A DNA stretch of 41,168 nt from CAG-877 sp045125935. Its GTDB lineage: Bacteria > Bacillota_I > Bacilli_A > RF39 > UBA660. The DNA lies in the NCBI GenBank assembly GCA_045125935.1, contig JBGVNW010000062.1, forward strand, positions 1 to 41,168, written 5' to 3'. Below the pieces are notes generated by a model. It did no database searches. It was not told the origin of the DNA and saw only the letters and a list, made by a program, of their open reading frames with translations. A program made the translations under genes and the position numbers. Shown here piece after piece: positions 23,378 through 31,702 of the stretch (positions within the stretch are counted from its first letter, which is position 1; every line of letters begins with the position of its first letter).

Positions 23378-24547
23378 TTAATAAATAAATCTTTCCCAAT
23401 AATCAATAACGCTTGAATCTACTGTATCAAAATAAGTATCAATCATAAGCGCCATATAAGATGACTTTTTCCATATTGGATAATCTACTGAATTATAACA
23501 GCTAGCTTTAGAACTAGCAGTCATATATTCAAATGTCGATGCCCGATCTTCATCAGCATCACTTTGTGCATAATTATTAACAAATGGCGCTGATGCATCC
23601 CACGTTCTATTAAATGACAACTTAAGATTAGCAGTACCACCATACACAAAATTAACTGGATTATAAGTATTCCAAATACTAAATTCTCCGCCTCTTCTCT
23701 CAATATAATGTTCAATATAATGATATGTTTCATGATGAAAACTTTCGGCAAAAGAATAATCCATTGAAATAGAAATTATTACATTATTACCATAAAGTTC
23801 TGTAATACCAGTAACATTCGCAGTTGCATATCTTTGAACCAAATAAACCTTAAGATTAAAGTTAGAATTACCAAATTCTCTAAAAAAATCAGTCGGATAT
23901 AAAGCCAAAGCAGTATTAAGCTGTTCTAATCCACTTTTAATAACATTAGAATCTGTAATTGAAACTGCTGCCATAGTGCCAGCAGAATAACCATCAGTCT
24001 CACTACCATACATAACCTTAATACCATAAGTATCTTCAATTGTTCTTCTTAAAATATTATTTGTTTCTTCTATTGTCGGTATTACAGTAGTTTCTTCTTT
24101 AGAATCATCCGTTGGTGCCCCGACCTCTGGTGTGGAATCAGTTGTATTAGAAGAATCAGGAACAGGTTCTGGAACCGGATCAGGCTCTGGAACTGGTTCT
24201 GATGGAACAATAACTTCTGGCATTGTCGCTGGAGTTTGCACATTTTCAGATTCAGGAACAGTTGGAGAAGATGGAACAACATTTTCTGTTGAAGAAGAAT
24301 CATTATTAAGAATATCTGTTTCACTCTCAGTATCAGAATTCTCATTCCCAATATCAACATCTTCTACAACAGTTCCATCCGTTGTAGATATAATAACTTT
24401 TCCCCCACCAGCAATTAATGTCGTATCTTTAATAGGATCACTAAACGAATTTTTCTCCTCAAAGTCTAAATAAAGACCAGTAAAAATAAATAAAAAAGAT
24501 AAGGCAAACAAAACTTTACCTAAAGACAATAATCGCTTATTAGTCAT
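23378..24547 (-). CDS. Anchored extracellular HExxH metallopeptidase
   Basis: A 389-residue protein with an N-terminal signal-anchor (LLSLGKVLFALSFLFIFTGLY, residues 5-25). A long acidic Ser/Thr/Pro linker follows (about 60-160), including a Pro-Glu/Asp repeat (VPEPDPVPEPVP). The C-terminal domain contains HHETYHYIEH (near residue 270), a zinc-binding HExxH, and further on DEDRASTFEYM, whose glutamate or aspartate may be the third ligand as in gluzincins. The domain should act outside the cell, held away from the membrane by the Pro-rich linker. No known peptidase family is claimed. It precedes the NUDIX gene by 12 nt. Confidence 0.75.
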   Translation of the reverse strand: MTNKRLLSLGKVLFALSFLFIFTGLYLDFEEKNSFSDPIKDTTLIAGGGKVIISTTDGTVVEDVDIGNENSDTESETDILNNDSSSTENVVPSSPTVPESENVQTPATMPEVIVPSEPVPEPDPVPEPVPDSSNTTDSTPEVGAPTDDSKEETTVIPTIEETNNILRRTIEDTYGIKVMYGSETDGYSAGTMAAVSITDSNVIKSGLEQLNTALALYPTDFFREFGNSNFNLKVYLVQRYATANVTGITELYGNNVIISISMDYSFAESFHHETYHYIEHYIERRGGEFSIWNTYNPVNFVYGGTANLKLSFNRTWDASAPFVNNYAQSDADEDRASTFEYMTASSKASCYNSVDYPIWKKSSYMALMIDTYFDTVDSSVIDYWERFIY

Positions 24548-24610
24548 ATCTTCACTCTCCTAGTCTAAATAAATTATAACAAAAGCAAATAAAAAAAGCT
24601 ACAATAAAAG

Positions 24611-24631
24611 AAAAAGAAGCTAAACGCTTCT
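24611..24631 (-). terminator. Intrinsic terminator after the Pro/Thr/Ala-rich protein gene
   Basis: AGAAGC (24615-24620) pairs with GCTTCT (24626-24631). On the minus strand a T-rich tail (TTTTCTTTTAT) follows. Confidence 0.65.
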
Positions 24632-24646
24632 AAATATATTTATAAA

Positions 24647-25561
24647 TTATGCAACTTTAGTAAGAACTTTTGTATCTGTCTTTTTCATTTGCTTATTTAA
24701 TGCACTAATCTCAGCATACAATGCTTGAGCTTCTGAAATTTTTCCATCCCTATACAATACACTAGCCTTTTTCATCAACTCTTCTATTTTTTCTTTTGTT
24801 GGAGCTAGACCAGTACTAATACCAAAGTCCAAAAGCTTTGCTTGTAAAGCACAAGATGCTTTTAATTTTCTAAACTGCTTATCATTTACTAAAATAGCTT
24901 TTACTTTATTATTACTTGTCTTAATAAATCTATACTTTTTGTTCTCTCTTGGTGGTAAATTATTAGCTTTTTCAGTTAATGTCTGTGTCAAGGATTTTCT
25001 AGGTGTTGCCGCAACTGGAGCTACTGTTGGTGCTATAGTTGCTTGTACAACAGGCGCAGCTGTTGTTGGAGGTACAGTAACTGGCTCAGGCTTTGCGTCA
25101 ACCGTTGGCGCAGTACTTGTAACAACTTGCTGTGGTGCGGTTGTTGCTACTTGTACAGGAGCCGTCGTTGGCACTGCAACAGGTGCCATTATTGATGGTT
25201 GAGCAGATACATTAGTAGAAACTTGTGAGTTAACTACCCCAACTTTCGGCGCAGAAGTCACACTTAAAGGAGGAGTATTAACTGATCCAGCCACATTTTT
25301 CTTAGGCACATTTAAGCCAATACCTTTCATAGAAGTAAGTTCATCAACATTAGTCATTAATGACTTAATATTTCCAGCCGTCTTATTCAACATAATAATT
25401 CGTTGAAAAATAAAAGTTTCTAGCTTCATTACATCAACATTAGAATCCGTAGCTAAAGTTTCAATCATCCCCGTCAATTCCTCGGTATGTTCGCAAAAAA
25501 GGTCAAAAAAAGTAGCTTTTAAATCTTTAATAGTACTATCATATGAATTTTTTAGTCCCAT
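24647..25561 (-). CDS. Pro/Thr/Ala/Val-rich linker protein, unknown function
   Basis: A 304-residue protein with no signal peptide or membrane segment. Residues 1-85 are helical (YDSTIKDLKATFFDLFCEH, then RIIMLNKTAGNIKSLM). Residues about 90-195 are low-complexity Ala/Pro/Thr/Val (TTAPVQVATTAPQQVVT). Residues 200-304 are basic and helical (KKYRFIKTSNNKVKAILVNDK, then EKIEELMKKASVLYRDGKISEAQALYAEI). The layout suggests two small folded parts joined by a flexible tether. It is 13 nt downstream of the DUF1292-like gene and is likely co-transcribed with it. I recognise no family. Confidence 0.6.
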   Translation of the reverse strand: MGLKNSYDSTIKDLKATFFDLFCEHTEELTGMIETLATDSNVDVMKLETFIFQRIIMLNKTAGNIKSLMTNVDELTSMKGIGLNVPKKNVAGSVNTPPLSVTSAPKVGVVNSQVSTNVSAQPSIMAPVAVPTTAPVQVATTAPQQVVTSTAPTVDAKPEPVTVPPTTAAPVVQATIAPTVAPVAATPRKSLTQTLTEKANNLPPRENKKYRFIKTSNNKVKAILVNDKQFRKLKASCALQAKLLDFGISTGLAPTKEKIEELMKKASVLYRDGKISEAQALYAEISALNKQMKKTDTKVLTKVA

Positions 25562-25574
25562 TTGATTACACCAC

Positions 25575-25841
25575 CTAATCAGCGTTAGCTATTTGCTTTA
25601 AAAGATGTTGAACATCACTCCACTCATCATCATTCGTAATTTCTTCAATCTTAAAATTATTATTTTCCTTATATATTTTAGAAATATAAATGACATGATT
25701 ATTGGACTCACCACGCACTTCACCCTTAGTATACACAACATAGCGTTTTAACTTATCAGCTGAAACCAAATAAGTAACAACTTCAACTTCTGTCTTATTA
25801 CCAGATGCATCAATAAGTTCAACAATCTCTCTTTGTTCCAT
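25575..25841 (-). CDS. DUF1292-like small protein
   Basis: An 88-residue acidic protein. IVELIDASGNKTEVEVVTYL, then RYVVYT ... VIYISKIYKEN and a final DDEWSDVQHLLKQI follow the DUF1292 (YrzB-like) pattern: 'LiDeeGnE..fevl' and a C-terminal 'deeE...v'. Function is unknown in that family. The start has AAGGAG upstream. Confidence 0.65.
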   Translation of the reverse strand: MEQREIVELIDASGNKTEVEVVTYLVSADKLKRYVVYTKGEVRGESNNHVIYISKIYKENNNFKIEEITNDDEWSDVQHLLKQIANAD

Positions 25842-25926
25842 AGCAAACTCCTTCTATTCTAAATAACATTATACAATTATTTTTCTGATAAGTAAACTAC
25901 TGAATTAGGAAAAAAATATCTCAAAT

Positions 25927-27042
25927 CTAAAAAGAAAGCTTATCAATATTGTTTTTTAAAGCCAAAATAAATTTATCAATTTCTTCTTCTGTAGTTAAAT
26001 GACTAATACTTATTCTCATACTCTTAGTAGCCTTATCCATATCATTAGAAATTGCCATAATAGCCTTCGAATAATCTCCCGTAGAACAAGCAGTTTGTGT
26101 TGAAATATAAACTTCATCTTGCTCCAAAGCATGAAGCATAGTCTCTGGTTTTATTCCATTTAAACTTATATTTACAATATGTGGTACACAATAGCTATTA
26201 CTATTTATTGAAATTCCCAAATCATGTAATTTACCAGTTAAATATTCATTTAAATAAACCACTCTATTATATTTCTTATCATAATTATCATAAGCTAATC
26301 TTAATGCTTTAGATAATGAAACAATTAAAGCAATTGCCGGTGTACCACTACGGTAAACAGTTGTAGATTTACCACCATGAATTAATGGTTCAATAACAAT
26401 ATTTTCTTTTTTAATTAAACCACCTATACCCTTCATCCCATAAAATTTCTGTCCAGAAAAAGAAACTAAATCAATAAAAGACAAATCAACTTTAAGCTTT
26501 CCAATCCATTGTGTCATATCACTATGAAAATAACATTTAGGATACTTATGAACTATTTTACTAATTTCCTCAAGTGGCTGAATAAGTCCAACTTCACTAT
26601 TAACCCCAACTATTGAAACTAAAATAGTATCATTTCTCATTAGAGTAGCCAAATCATCTAAATCAACTAAACCATTATTATCAAGTTTTACATATGAAAC
26701 TTCAAAACCTAACATTTCTAAATACTTGATTGCTTCACTTACTGAAGAATGTTCAAGTTCAGTAGTAATTATATGCCTACCACGATTTTGATATTTTAAA
26801 CATATACCCTTAATAGCTAAATTATTAGCTTCACTAGCTCCACTAGTATAAATAATCTCACTACTCTTAACCCCTAAAATATTAGCAATCTGATTAGTAG
26901 CTGCATCAATTAATCCCTTTGCATCAGTACCTAACTTATGTAATGAATTAGGATTACCAATATAATTTTCACACACTGTAACATAAGTATTTAAAACTTC
27001 TTTATCAACTGGAGTAGTTGCACTATAATCTAAATAAATCAT
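25927..27042 (-). CDS. Cysteine desulfurase (NifS/IscS family)
   Basis: A 371-residue class-V PLP aminotransferase-fold enzyme that takes sulfur from cysteine. YLDYSATTP is the N-terminal motif; TSGASEANNLAIKG, TELEHSSV and FHSDMTQWIGK are PLP-site motifs; SFSGQKFYGMKGIGG holds the Schiff-base lysine; TQTACSTGD holds the catalytic cysteine. The histidine usual before that lysine (SGHK) is Gln here, and QTACS replaces the common GSACS; both are conservative but uncommon. ATG 27042 is chosen because GGGTGAT lies 4-5 nt upstream. No IscU, SufU, ThiI or MnmA gene is adjacent, so the acceptor (Fe-S or tRNA thiolation) is unknown. Confidence 0.92.
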   Translation of the reverse strand: MIYLDYSATTPVDKEVLNTYVTVCENYIGNPNSLHKLGTDAKGLIDAATNQIANILGVKSSEIIYTSGASEANNLAIKGICLKYQNRGRHIITTELEHSSVSEAIKYLEMLGFEVSYVKLDNNGLVDLDDLATLMRNDTILVSIVGVNSEVGLIQPLEEISKIVHKYPKCYFHSDMTQWIGKLKVDLSFIDLVSFSGQKFYGMKGIGGLIKKENIVIEPLIHGGKSTTVYRSGTPAIALIVSLSKALRLAYDNYDKKYNRVVYLNEYLTGKLHDLGISINSNSYCVPHIVNISLNGIKPETMLHALEQDEVYISTQTACSTGDYSKAIMAISNDMDKATKSMRISISHLTTEEEIDKFILALKNNIDKLSF

Positions 27043-27109
27043 AACATCACCCATTTCTCATCAATGAATTATACCAAAAAAAATAGATATAATCTATCTA
27101 TCTTTTAAA

Positions 27110-27292
27110 TTAATCACCACTAATGTTATAAAGATCATAATTAAGTTTTGCAACCGCAAGTTCAATGGCCATTAATTTTTCACTATCATTAAGTTTTGTA
27201 TCATCTTCTAACATTTTAACTATTTTATCAGCAGACTCAAATATAGCATCTTTATTTTCTAATAAATTAATTTTTTCTAACATATAATTCAT
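27110..27292 (-). CDS. Small helical hypothetical protein
   Basis: A 60-residue acidic, fully helical-looking protein (EKINLLENKDAIFESADKI, then EDDTKLNDSEKLMAIELAVAKL). GAGGTGA lies 4 nt before ATG 27292. It sits 22 nt after the RelQ gene and is probably co-transcribed. No function is recognised. Confidence 0.55.
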   Translation of the reverse strand: MNYMLEKINLLENKDAIFESADKIVKMLEDDTKLNDSEKLMAIELAVAKLNYDLYNISGD

Positions 27293-27313
27293 CATATCAC
27301 CTCATCAAATAAA

Positions 27314-27931
27314 TTAATCATTATATTGCCGCAACATTTCATATAACGACTCCATCTTTAAATCTAACTTTTCAACGTCCTTAGAACATTCAAACATTCC
27401 AAATCTAATCTCATCAGGTACTTCATCTGATAATTTATACCTTAACTTATGATCAAGACTTGCCCAAAAATCCATCGCAACTGTTCTAACTTGAATTTCT
27501 GCCTCTATATATTCAGTTCTTTCTCCTAAATGAATAGGTACTAAAACAATCAAATGATAACTTCTATATCCACTTTCCTTAGGAAAATCTATATAATTAT
27601 TTTCCCTTTTAATAATAAACTGTTTAGAACCTTTAATTAAATTAACTATATCATAAACATCAGCTAAAAAAGAACAAACTATTCTAATGCCAATCATATC
27701 ATATATCTTTCTAATTAAATTATCTACAGTTACATCATATCCTTTTTCTGTTAACTTTTTAACTGCACTATCTAAAGATTTCATCCTTGTTTTAATATGT
27801 TCTACAGGATTATATCCCTTCTTAAATTCATATTCCTTTAATAAAATATTTAATTCTGTTTCTAATCTTTGCATAGCAAAATTATATTTAAGCATCATTT
27901 CCTGATACTCAACTTGATCTGTTATCTTCAT
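27314..27931 (-). CDS. relQ: Small alarmone synthetase, RelQ type (GTP pyrophosphokinase)
   Basis: A 205-residue single-domain (p)ppGpp synthetase without HD hydrolase, TGS or ACT domains, the length of RelQ/SasB. The RelA_SpoT synthetase motifs are present: RMKSLDSAVKKL, IYDMIGIRIVCSFLADVY, NYIDFPKESGYRSYHLIV (substrate pocket) and EIQVRTVAMDFWASLDHKLRYK (written in parts: EIQVRT, DFWASLDHK). It transfers pyrophosphate from ATP to GDP/GTP, slowing growth under stress. GGGTGGAT 2 nt and in-phase context support the ATG. It is in a run of small minus-strand genes, 9 nt downstream of an 88-residue acidic protein gene. Confidence 0.93.
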   Translation of the reverse strand: MKITDQVEYQEMMLKYNFAMQRLETELNILLKEYEFKKGYNPVEHIKTRMKSLDSAVKKLTEKGYDVTVDNLIRKIYDMIGIRIVCSFLADVYDIVNLIKGSKQFIIKRENNYIDFPKESGYRSYHLIVLVPIHLGERTEYIEAEIQVRTVAMDFWASLDHKLRYKLSDEVPDEIRFGMFECSKDVEKLDLKMESLYEMLRQYND

Positions 27932-27940
27932 TAATCCACC

Positions 27941-28207
27941 CTATTTATTCGTATTTTGATAATAGTCCCTTTCTGCAATAGTTTCTGATACTACATCTAG
28001 TTCCTCTAAATCATCACTATCCTCATAAAATACTTCTTCTATTTTACTCAAAACTTCTTTTAAATTACTACAAGATTTATAATCAATATTATATCTATCC
28101 AATACTTCTATCTCTTTATTAGTAAGCATAAGTCCATTACCAACATCAACTAACTTTCCTGAGAAAAAATCCATATTACTAACTAACTTATCTATATCAT
28201 ACTCCAT
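27941..28207 (-). CDS. Small acidic hypothetical protein
   Basis: An 88-residue protein (pI clearly acidic; FYEDSDDLEELD) beginning MEYDIDKLVSNMDF. GGAAGGAG 8 nt upstream fixes the start. It lies 9 nt upstream of relQ and is probably in its operon; similar small acidic genes often precede relQ in low-GC Firmicutes, but I cannot name a family. Confidence 0.6.
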   Translation of the reverse strand: MEYDIDKLVSNMDFFSGKLVDVGNGLMLTNKEIEVLDRYNIDYKSCSNLKEVLSKIEEVFYEDSDDLEELDVVSETIAERDYYQNTNK

Positions 28208-28221
28208 AATATTCTCCTTCC

Positions 28222-28253
28222 AAAAAAATAGAACTTAATAATAAGTTCTATTT
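28222..28253 (-). terminator. Intrinsic terminator
   Basis: A 12-bp perfect stem (28226-28237 with 28242-28253, 4-nt loop), with seven T following on the minus strand. It ends the upstream membrane-protein transcript and separates it from the relQ operon. Confidence 0.8.
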
Positions 28254-28772
28254 ACATGTATACCCATTATTCTTCATTCTAGTCATAAGCTCACCTTCCG
28301 TGTACTTATCATTAATTTTCAAAGTTACTACTTCACTACTTTTTGTATTAGGATTAATATTTATTTTCAATCCATCTTTATCAGTAAAACTAATATTATT
28401 TAAAATAAGTGTTTCATCATCTTCTACTTCTATTTCTACAATGACATAATTAGTTCCTTTTGATACTTTTACCACTTCATCATCTAAATAATTATATGAA
28501 TTATCAATTGCTTCTCTTATCTGTTCTAAGTAAGTATCATCTTTCATATACTTATCTGGTAATATCACCTTCTTAGTAACAATCATTTTATCAATCTTAT
28601 TACTATCTAATTCTACTACCAATCCCTCAGAAATAGTAATTCCAAGGTTATTAGTAACATCCTTACTACATTCTACATATGGCTGTTTAACAGTAACAAA
28701 CAAATATATTATTGAAACTAATACCAAAAATGTAATAATAGAAGGTATAACTCTATTCTTCTTTTTTGTCAT
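28248..28772 (-). CDS. Single-pass membrane protein, unknown
   Basis: A 174-residue protein. A basic N-terminus (TKKKNR) precedes one membrane segment (VIPSIITFLVLVSIIYLFVTV). The extracellular part of about 140 residues is beta-rich with conserved-looking charged strands (DDEVVKVSKGTNYVIVEIEV). It contains two cysteines (VECSKD, GYTCK) that could form a disulfide. GAGGTGA lies 5 nt before ATG 28772, so the upstream ATG at 28793 is rejected. No family recognised. Confidence 0.6.
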   Translation of the reverse strand: MTKKKNRVIPSIITFLVLVSIIYLFVTVKQPYVECSKDVTNNLGITISEGLVVELDSNKIDKMIVTKKVILPDKYMKDDTYLEQIREAIDNSYNYLDDEVVKVSKGTNYVIVEIEVEDDETLILNNISFTDKDGLKININPNTKSSEVVTLKINDKYTEGELMTRMKNNGYTCK

Positions 28773-28930
28773 GCCCCTCACCTCTAAAAACATTATAACA
28801 CGTATAACACTAAATAGTAAATTGATTAAGTTGAAACTTTTAAAAACACACTTCTACAATTTTATAATCAAATTATCGTTACCCCCAAATATTACTCAAA
28901 AATCACATAATGTCTACCAAACAAAACAAT

Positions 28931-29134
28931 TTATTTCTTTATTACATCATTATTAGAACAATCTAAACCATCACTTAAATCAGATAAACTTTGCCCTATA
29001 TCATTTTTAGTATTTATTAATTCTACATCGTTTAAAAAATTCTCATCTCCTAATAAACCATCAATGAGAACATTTAATGAATTTAATCCATCGTAACAAA
29101 TTTTCATATATTCCTTCTTTTCCTCTTCAGTCAT
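28931..29134 (-). CDS. Small acidic hypothetical protein
   Basis: A 67-residue helical, acidic protein (TEEEKKEYMKICYDGLNSL ... SDLSDGLDCSNNDVIKK). GGTGGTGAT lies 4 nt before ATG 29134; an upstream in-frame TTG overlaps that site and is rejected. No function recognised. The stretch 28773-28930 is AT-rich promoter-like DNA with nothing else visible. Confidence 0.5.
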   Translation of the reverse strand: MTEEEKKEYMKICYDGLNSLNVLIDGLLGDENFLNDVELINTKNDIGQSLSDLSDGLDCSNNDVIKK

Positions 29135-29241
29135 ATATATCACCACCAACTATTTATTACATATAAGTATATCATTTTCAAAAATAATAAACAATCTAGT
29201 TTTACAAATCCAATCAAAAGCATTTAAACAATTAACAAATT

Positions 29242-29265
29242 AAAAGAGTGTTTTTTCACTCTTTT
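29242..29265. terminator. Intrinsic terminator of the phosphoketolase gene
   Basis: AAAAGAGTG (29242-29250) pairs with CACTCTTTT (29257-29265) around TTTTTT. It overlaps the TGA stop codon of the phosphoketolase gene. The T-tract is stronger on the plus strand. Confidence 0.65.
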
Positions 29266-31610
29266 TCTTTATTTAAATTATTATCCCATTTAAAATCTTT
29301 TACAAATGGCATATCTTCTCCATATTCACTTATATATGCTTTATGTTTATTAAGCATATCATAACACCAATCAATTAAGGACTTAGAATTGTCCTTATAT
29401 CTTGGTATTTCATTTAAAACAGCAATTACTAAGTGAAATCTATCTATTTCATTTTGGACACGTATATCAAAAGTTGTCGTAATAGTTCCCTCTTCTTTAT
29501 ATCCATGTACATGTAAATCTCTATTATGACGTTTATATGTTAATTGATGAATTAATGATGGATAGCCATGAAAATTAAAGATAATTGGTTTATTCTTTGT
29601 AAATATTGCATCATATTCTTGATCACTCATACCATGTGGATGAGTATCAGGAGATTGCAATTTCATTAAATCAACTACATTAACTACTCTAATCTTTATG
29701 CCACGAACAGATTTTCTAAGTATATCAACTGCTGCCATTACTTCTAATGTAGGAGTCTCACCACAACAAGCAAGTACTACATCAGGATTACCATTATCAT
29801 TACTTGCAAAATCCCAAACACCAATCCCCTTTGTACAATGAGCCTTAGCCTGTTCACGAGTTAACCATTGTGGTCTAGGATGTTTGGAAGCCACTATTAC
29901 ATTTACATAATTTTTAGTTTTAATGCAATGGTCAAAACAAGATAATAAACAATTAGTATCAGGTGGTAAATACATACGCACAACATCCGCTTTTTTAGTA
30001 ACTAAATGATTTAAAAATCCTGGATCTTGATGTGTATATCCATTATGATCTTGTTGAAATACATGCGATACCAACATATAGTTAAGGGAAGCAATTGGTG
30101 CTCTCCAAGGAATTTGATTACATACTTTTAACCATTTTGCATGTTGACTAGCCATTGAATCAACAATTCTTACAAATGCTTCATAACTATGAATAAATCC
30201 GAATCTTCCAGTAAGCAAATATCCCTCTAACATACCCTGACATAAGTGTTCAGATAAATATGAGTCCATAACACGTCCATTAGTAGCTAAAAACTCATCA
30301 TCTACTTTAGTTTTATAATTCCATGTTCTCTTCTCTGCTTCAAACACATGATTAAATCGATTAGATAAAGCCTCATCTGGACCAAATATACGGAAATTTT
30401 TATTATCTTTATTAAGTATAAATAAATCCCTAACATAATTACCAAGTTCAATAGTATCTTGTGCTACTCTCTCTCCTGGAACATTAATATCCAAAGTATA
30501 ATTTTCCCAATTAGGAGTAATTATATCTTTTAATAATAAACCACCATTCGCATGTTGATTAGCTCCCATACATTTATTAATAGGTGGACATAAATCTCTT
30601 AATTCTTTATTTAAATGACCATTAGAATCAAATAATTCTTCAGGATGATAACTCAATAACCATTTCTCTAATAACTTTAAATTCTCAGGATGTTCACGAC
30701 TAATCAAAATAGGTACTTGATGAGCTCTAAAAGAACCCTCAATTTTTTTACCTTCTACCTCTTTTGGACCAGTCCATCCTTTAGGAGTTGTTAAAACTAT
30801 TACTGGTAATTCACCCTTACCAGTCTTTTTATAACGTGCAATATCTTTAACACACCTATCCATTACAGTAGCCATTTTTTCATGCATTTTCATCACATCA
30901 CAGCCAGATACAAAATATGGTTTCCATCCATAAGCATAAAAGAAATCTTCAATCTCTTCTTCACTCATACGTCCAAAAACTGTCGGATTAGCAATCTTAT
31001 AACCATTACGATGTAAGATAGGTAAAACTACTCCATCACTTTTATAATTTAAAAATTTATTTATATGCCAACTACAAGCAAGTGGTCCGGTCTCAGCCTC
31101 ACCATCTCCAACAACACAAGCCGCAATTAAATCAGGATTATCTAAAACTGCACCAGCTGCATGAGCTAAACTATAACCAAGTTCTCCACCTTCGTGAATT
31201 GAGCCAGGAGTTTCAGGTGCTACATGCGAAGATACCCCTCCAGGAAAACTAAACTGCTTAAATAACTTTTTAAGTCCAGCTTCATCCTCAGTAATTTCAG
31301 GATAAAATTTAGAATATACTCCTTCTAAATAATTATTCGCAATCATTGCTTGTCCACCATGTCCAGGACCAGATATATAAATCATCTTCAAATTATTTTT
31401 CTTAATAACACGATTCAAATGCATATAAATAAAATTTTGTCCTGGAGCTGTTCCCCAATGTCCAACAACATTAGGCTTAATATCCGTAATAACTAACCCA
31501 CGTCTAAGCAATGGATTATCAAGTAAATATAATTGAGCAACTGATAAATAATTAAGTGCCCTAAAATACTTATTCATATTTTTTAATTCTTTTTTTGATA
31601 AAGTAGCCAT
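29256..31610 (-). CDS. xfp: Xylulose-5-phosphate/fructose-6-phosphate phosphoketolase
   Basis: A 784-residue thiamine-diphosphate enzyme of full family length. Signatures include GHWGTAPGQNF near residue 50, GPGHGGQA, the phosphoketolase block SSHVAPETPGSIHEGGELG with GYSLAHAAGA, and the ThDP/Mg2+ motif VVGDGEAETGPLA. It splits xylulose-5-P (and perhaps fructose-6-P) with phosphate to acetyl phosphate and glyceraldehyde-3-P or erythrose-4-P, giving ATP through acetate kinase. This implies heterofermentative or bifid-type pentose metabolism. The gene stands alone between two terminators, with no kinase or transketolase beside it. GGAGG is placed 9-10 nt before the ATG. The stop is TGA, supporting the standard code. 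Confidence 0.97.
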   Translation of the reverse strand: MATLSKKELKNMNKYFRALNYLSVAQLYLLDNPLLRRGLVITDIKPNVVGHWGTAPGQNFIYMHLNRVIKKNNLKMIYISGPGHGGQAMIANNYLEGVYSKFYPEITEDEAGLKKLFKQFSFPGGVSSHVAPETPGSIHEGGELGYSLAHAAGAVLDNPDLIAACVVGDGEAETGPLACSWHINKFLNYKSDGVVLPILHRNGYKIANPTVFGRMSEEEIEDFFYAYGWKPYFVSGCDVMKMHEKMATVMDRCVKDIARYKKTGKGELPVIVLTTPKGWTGPKEVEGKKIEGSFRAHQVPILISREHPENLKLLEKWLLSYHPEELFDSNGHLNKELRDLCPPINKCMGANQHANGGLLLKDIITPNWENYTLDINVPGERVAQDTIELGNYVRDLFILNKDNKNFRIFGPDEALSNRFNHVFEAEKRTWNYKTKVDDEFLATNGRVMDSYLSEHLCQGMLEGYLLTGRFGFIHSYEAFVRIVDSMASQHAKWLKVCNQIPWRAPIASLNYMLVSHVFQQDHNGYTHQDPGFLNHLVTKKADVVRMYLPPDTNCLLSCFDHCIKTKNYVNVIVASKHPRPQWLTREQAKAHCTKGIGVWDFASNDNGNPDVVLACCGETPTLEVMAAVDILRKSVRGIKIRVVNVVDLMKLQSPDTHPHGMSDQEYDAIFTKNKPIIFNFHGYPSLIHQLTYKRHNRDLHVHGYKEEGTITTTFDIRVQNEIDRFHLVIAVLNEIPRYKDNSKSLIDWCYDMLNKHKAYISEYGEDMPFVKDFKWDNNLNKEKE

Positions 31611-31665
31611 ATAAAGCCCCTCCTATTCTCATTCATTATATCGTATTTTAGAAAATAAATCCATA

Positions 31666-31696
31666 CAAAAACTCTAGTACAAAAAAGTACTAGAGT
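31666..31696 (-). terminator. Intrinsic terminator of the giant-protein gene
   Basis: A perfect 10-bp stem, ACTCTAGTAC (31671-31680) with GTACTAGAGT (31687-31696), followed on the minus strand by five T. It lies 6 nt past the stop of the giant gene. Confidence 0.85.
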
Positions 31697-31702
31697 AATT
31701 TA

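Noticed and set aside
24132..24473. Plus-strand 113-codon Gly/Ser/Thr-rich frame
   Set aside because: It is the antisense of the Pro-rich linker of the metallopeptidase gene and has no ribosome binding site.
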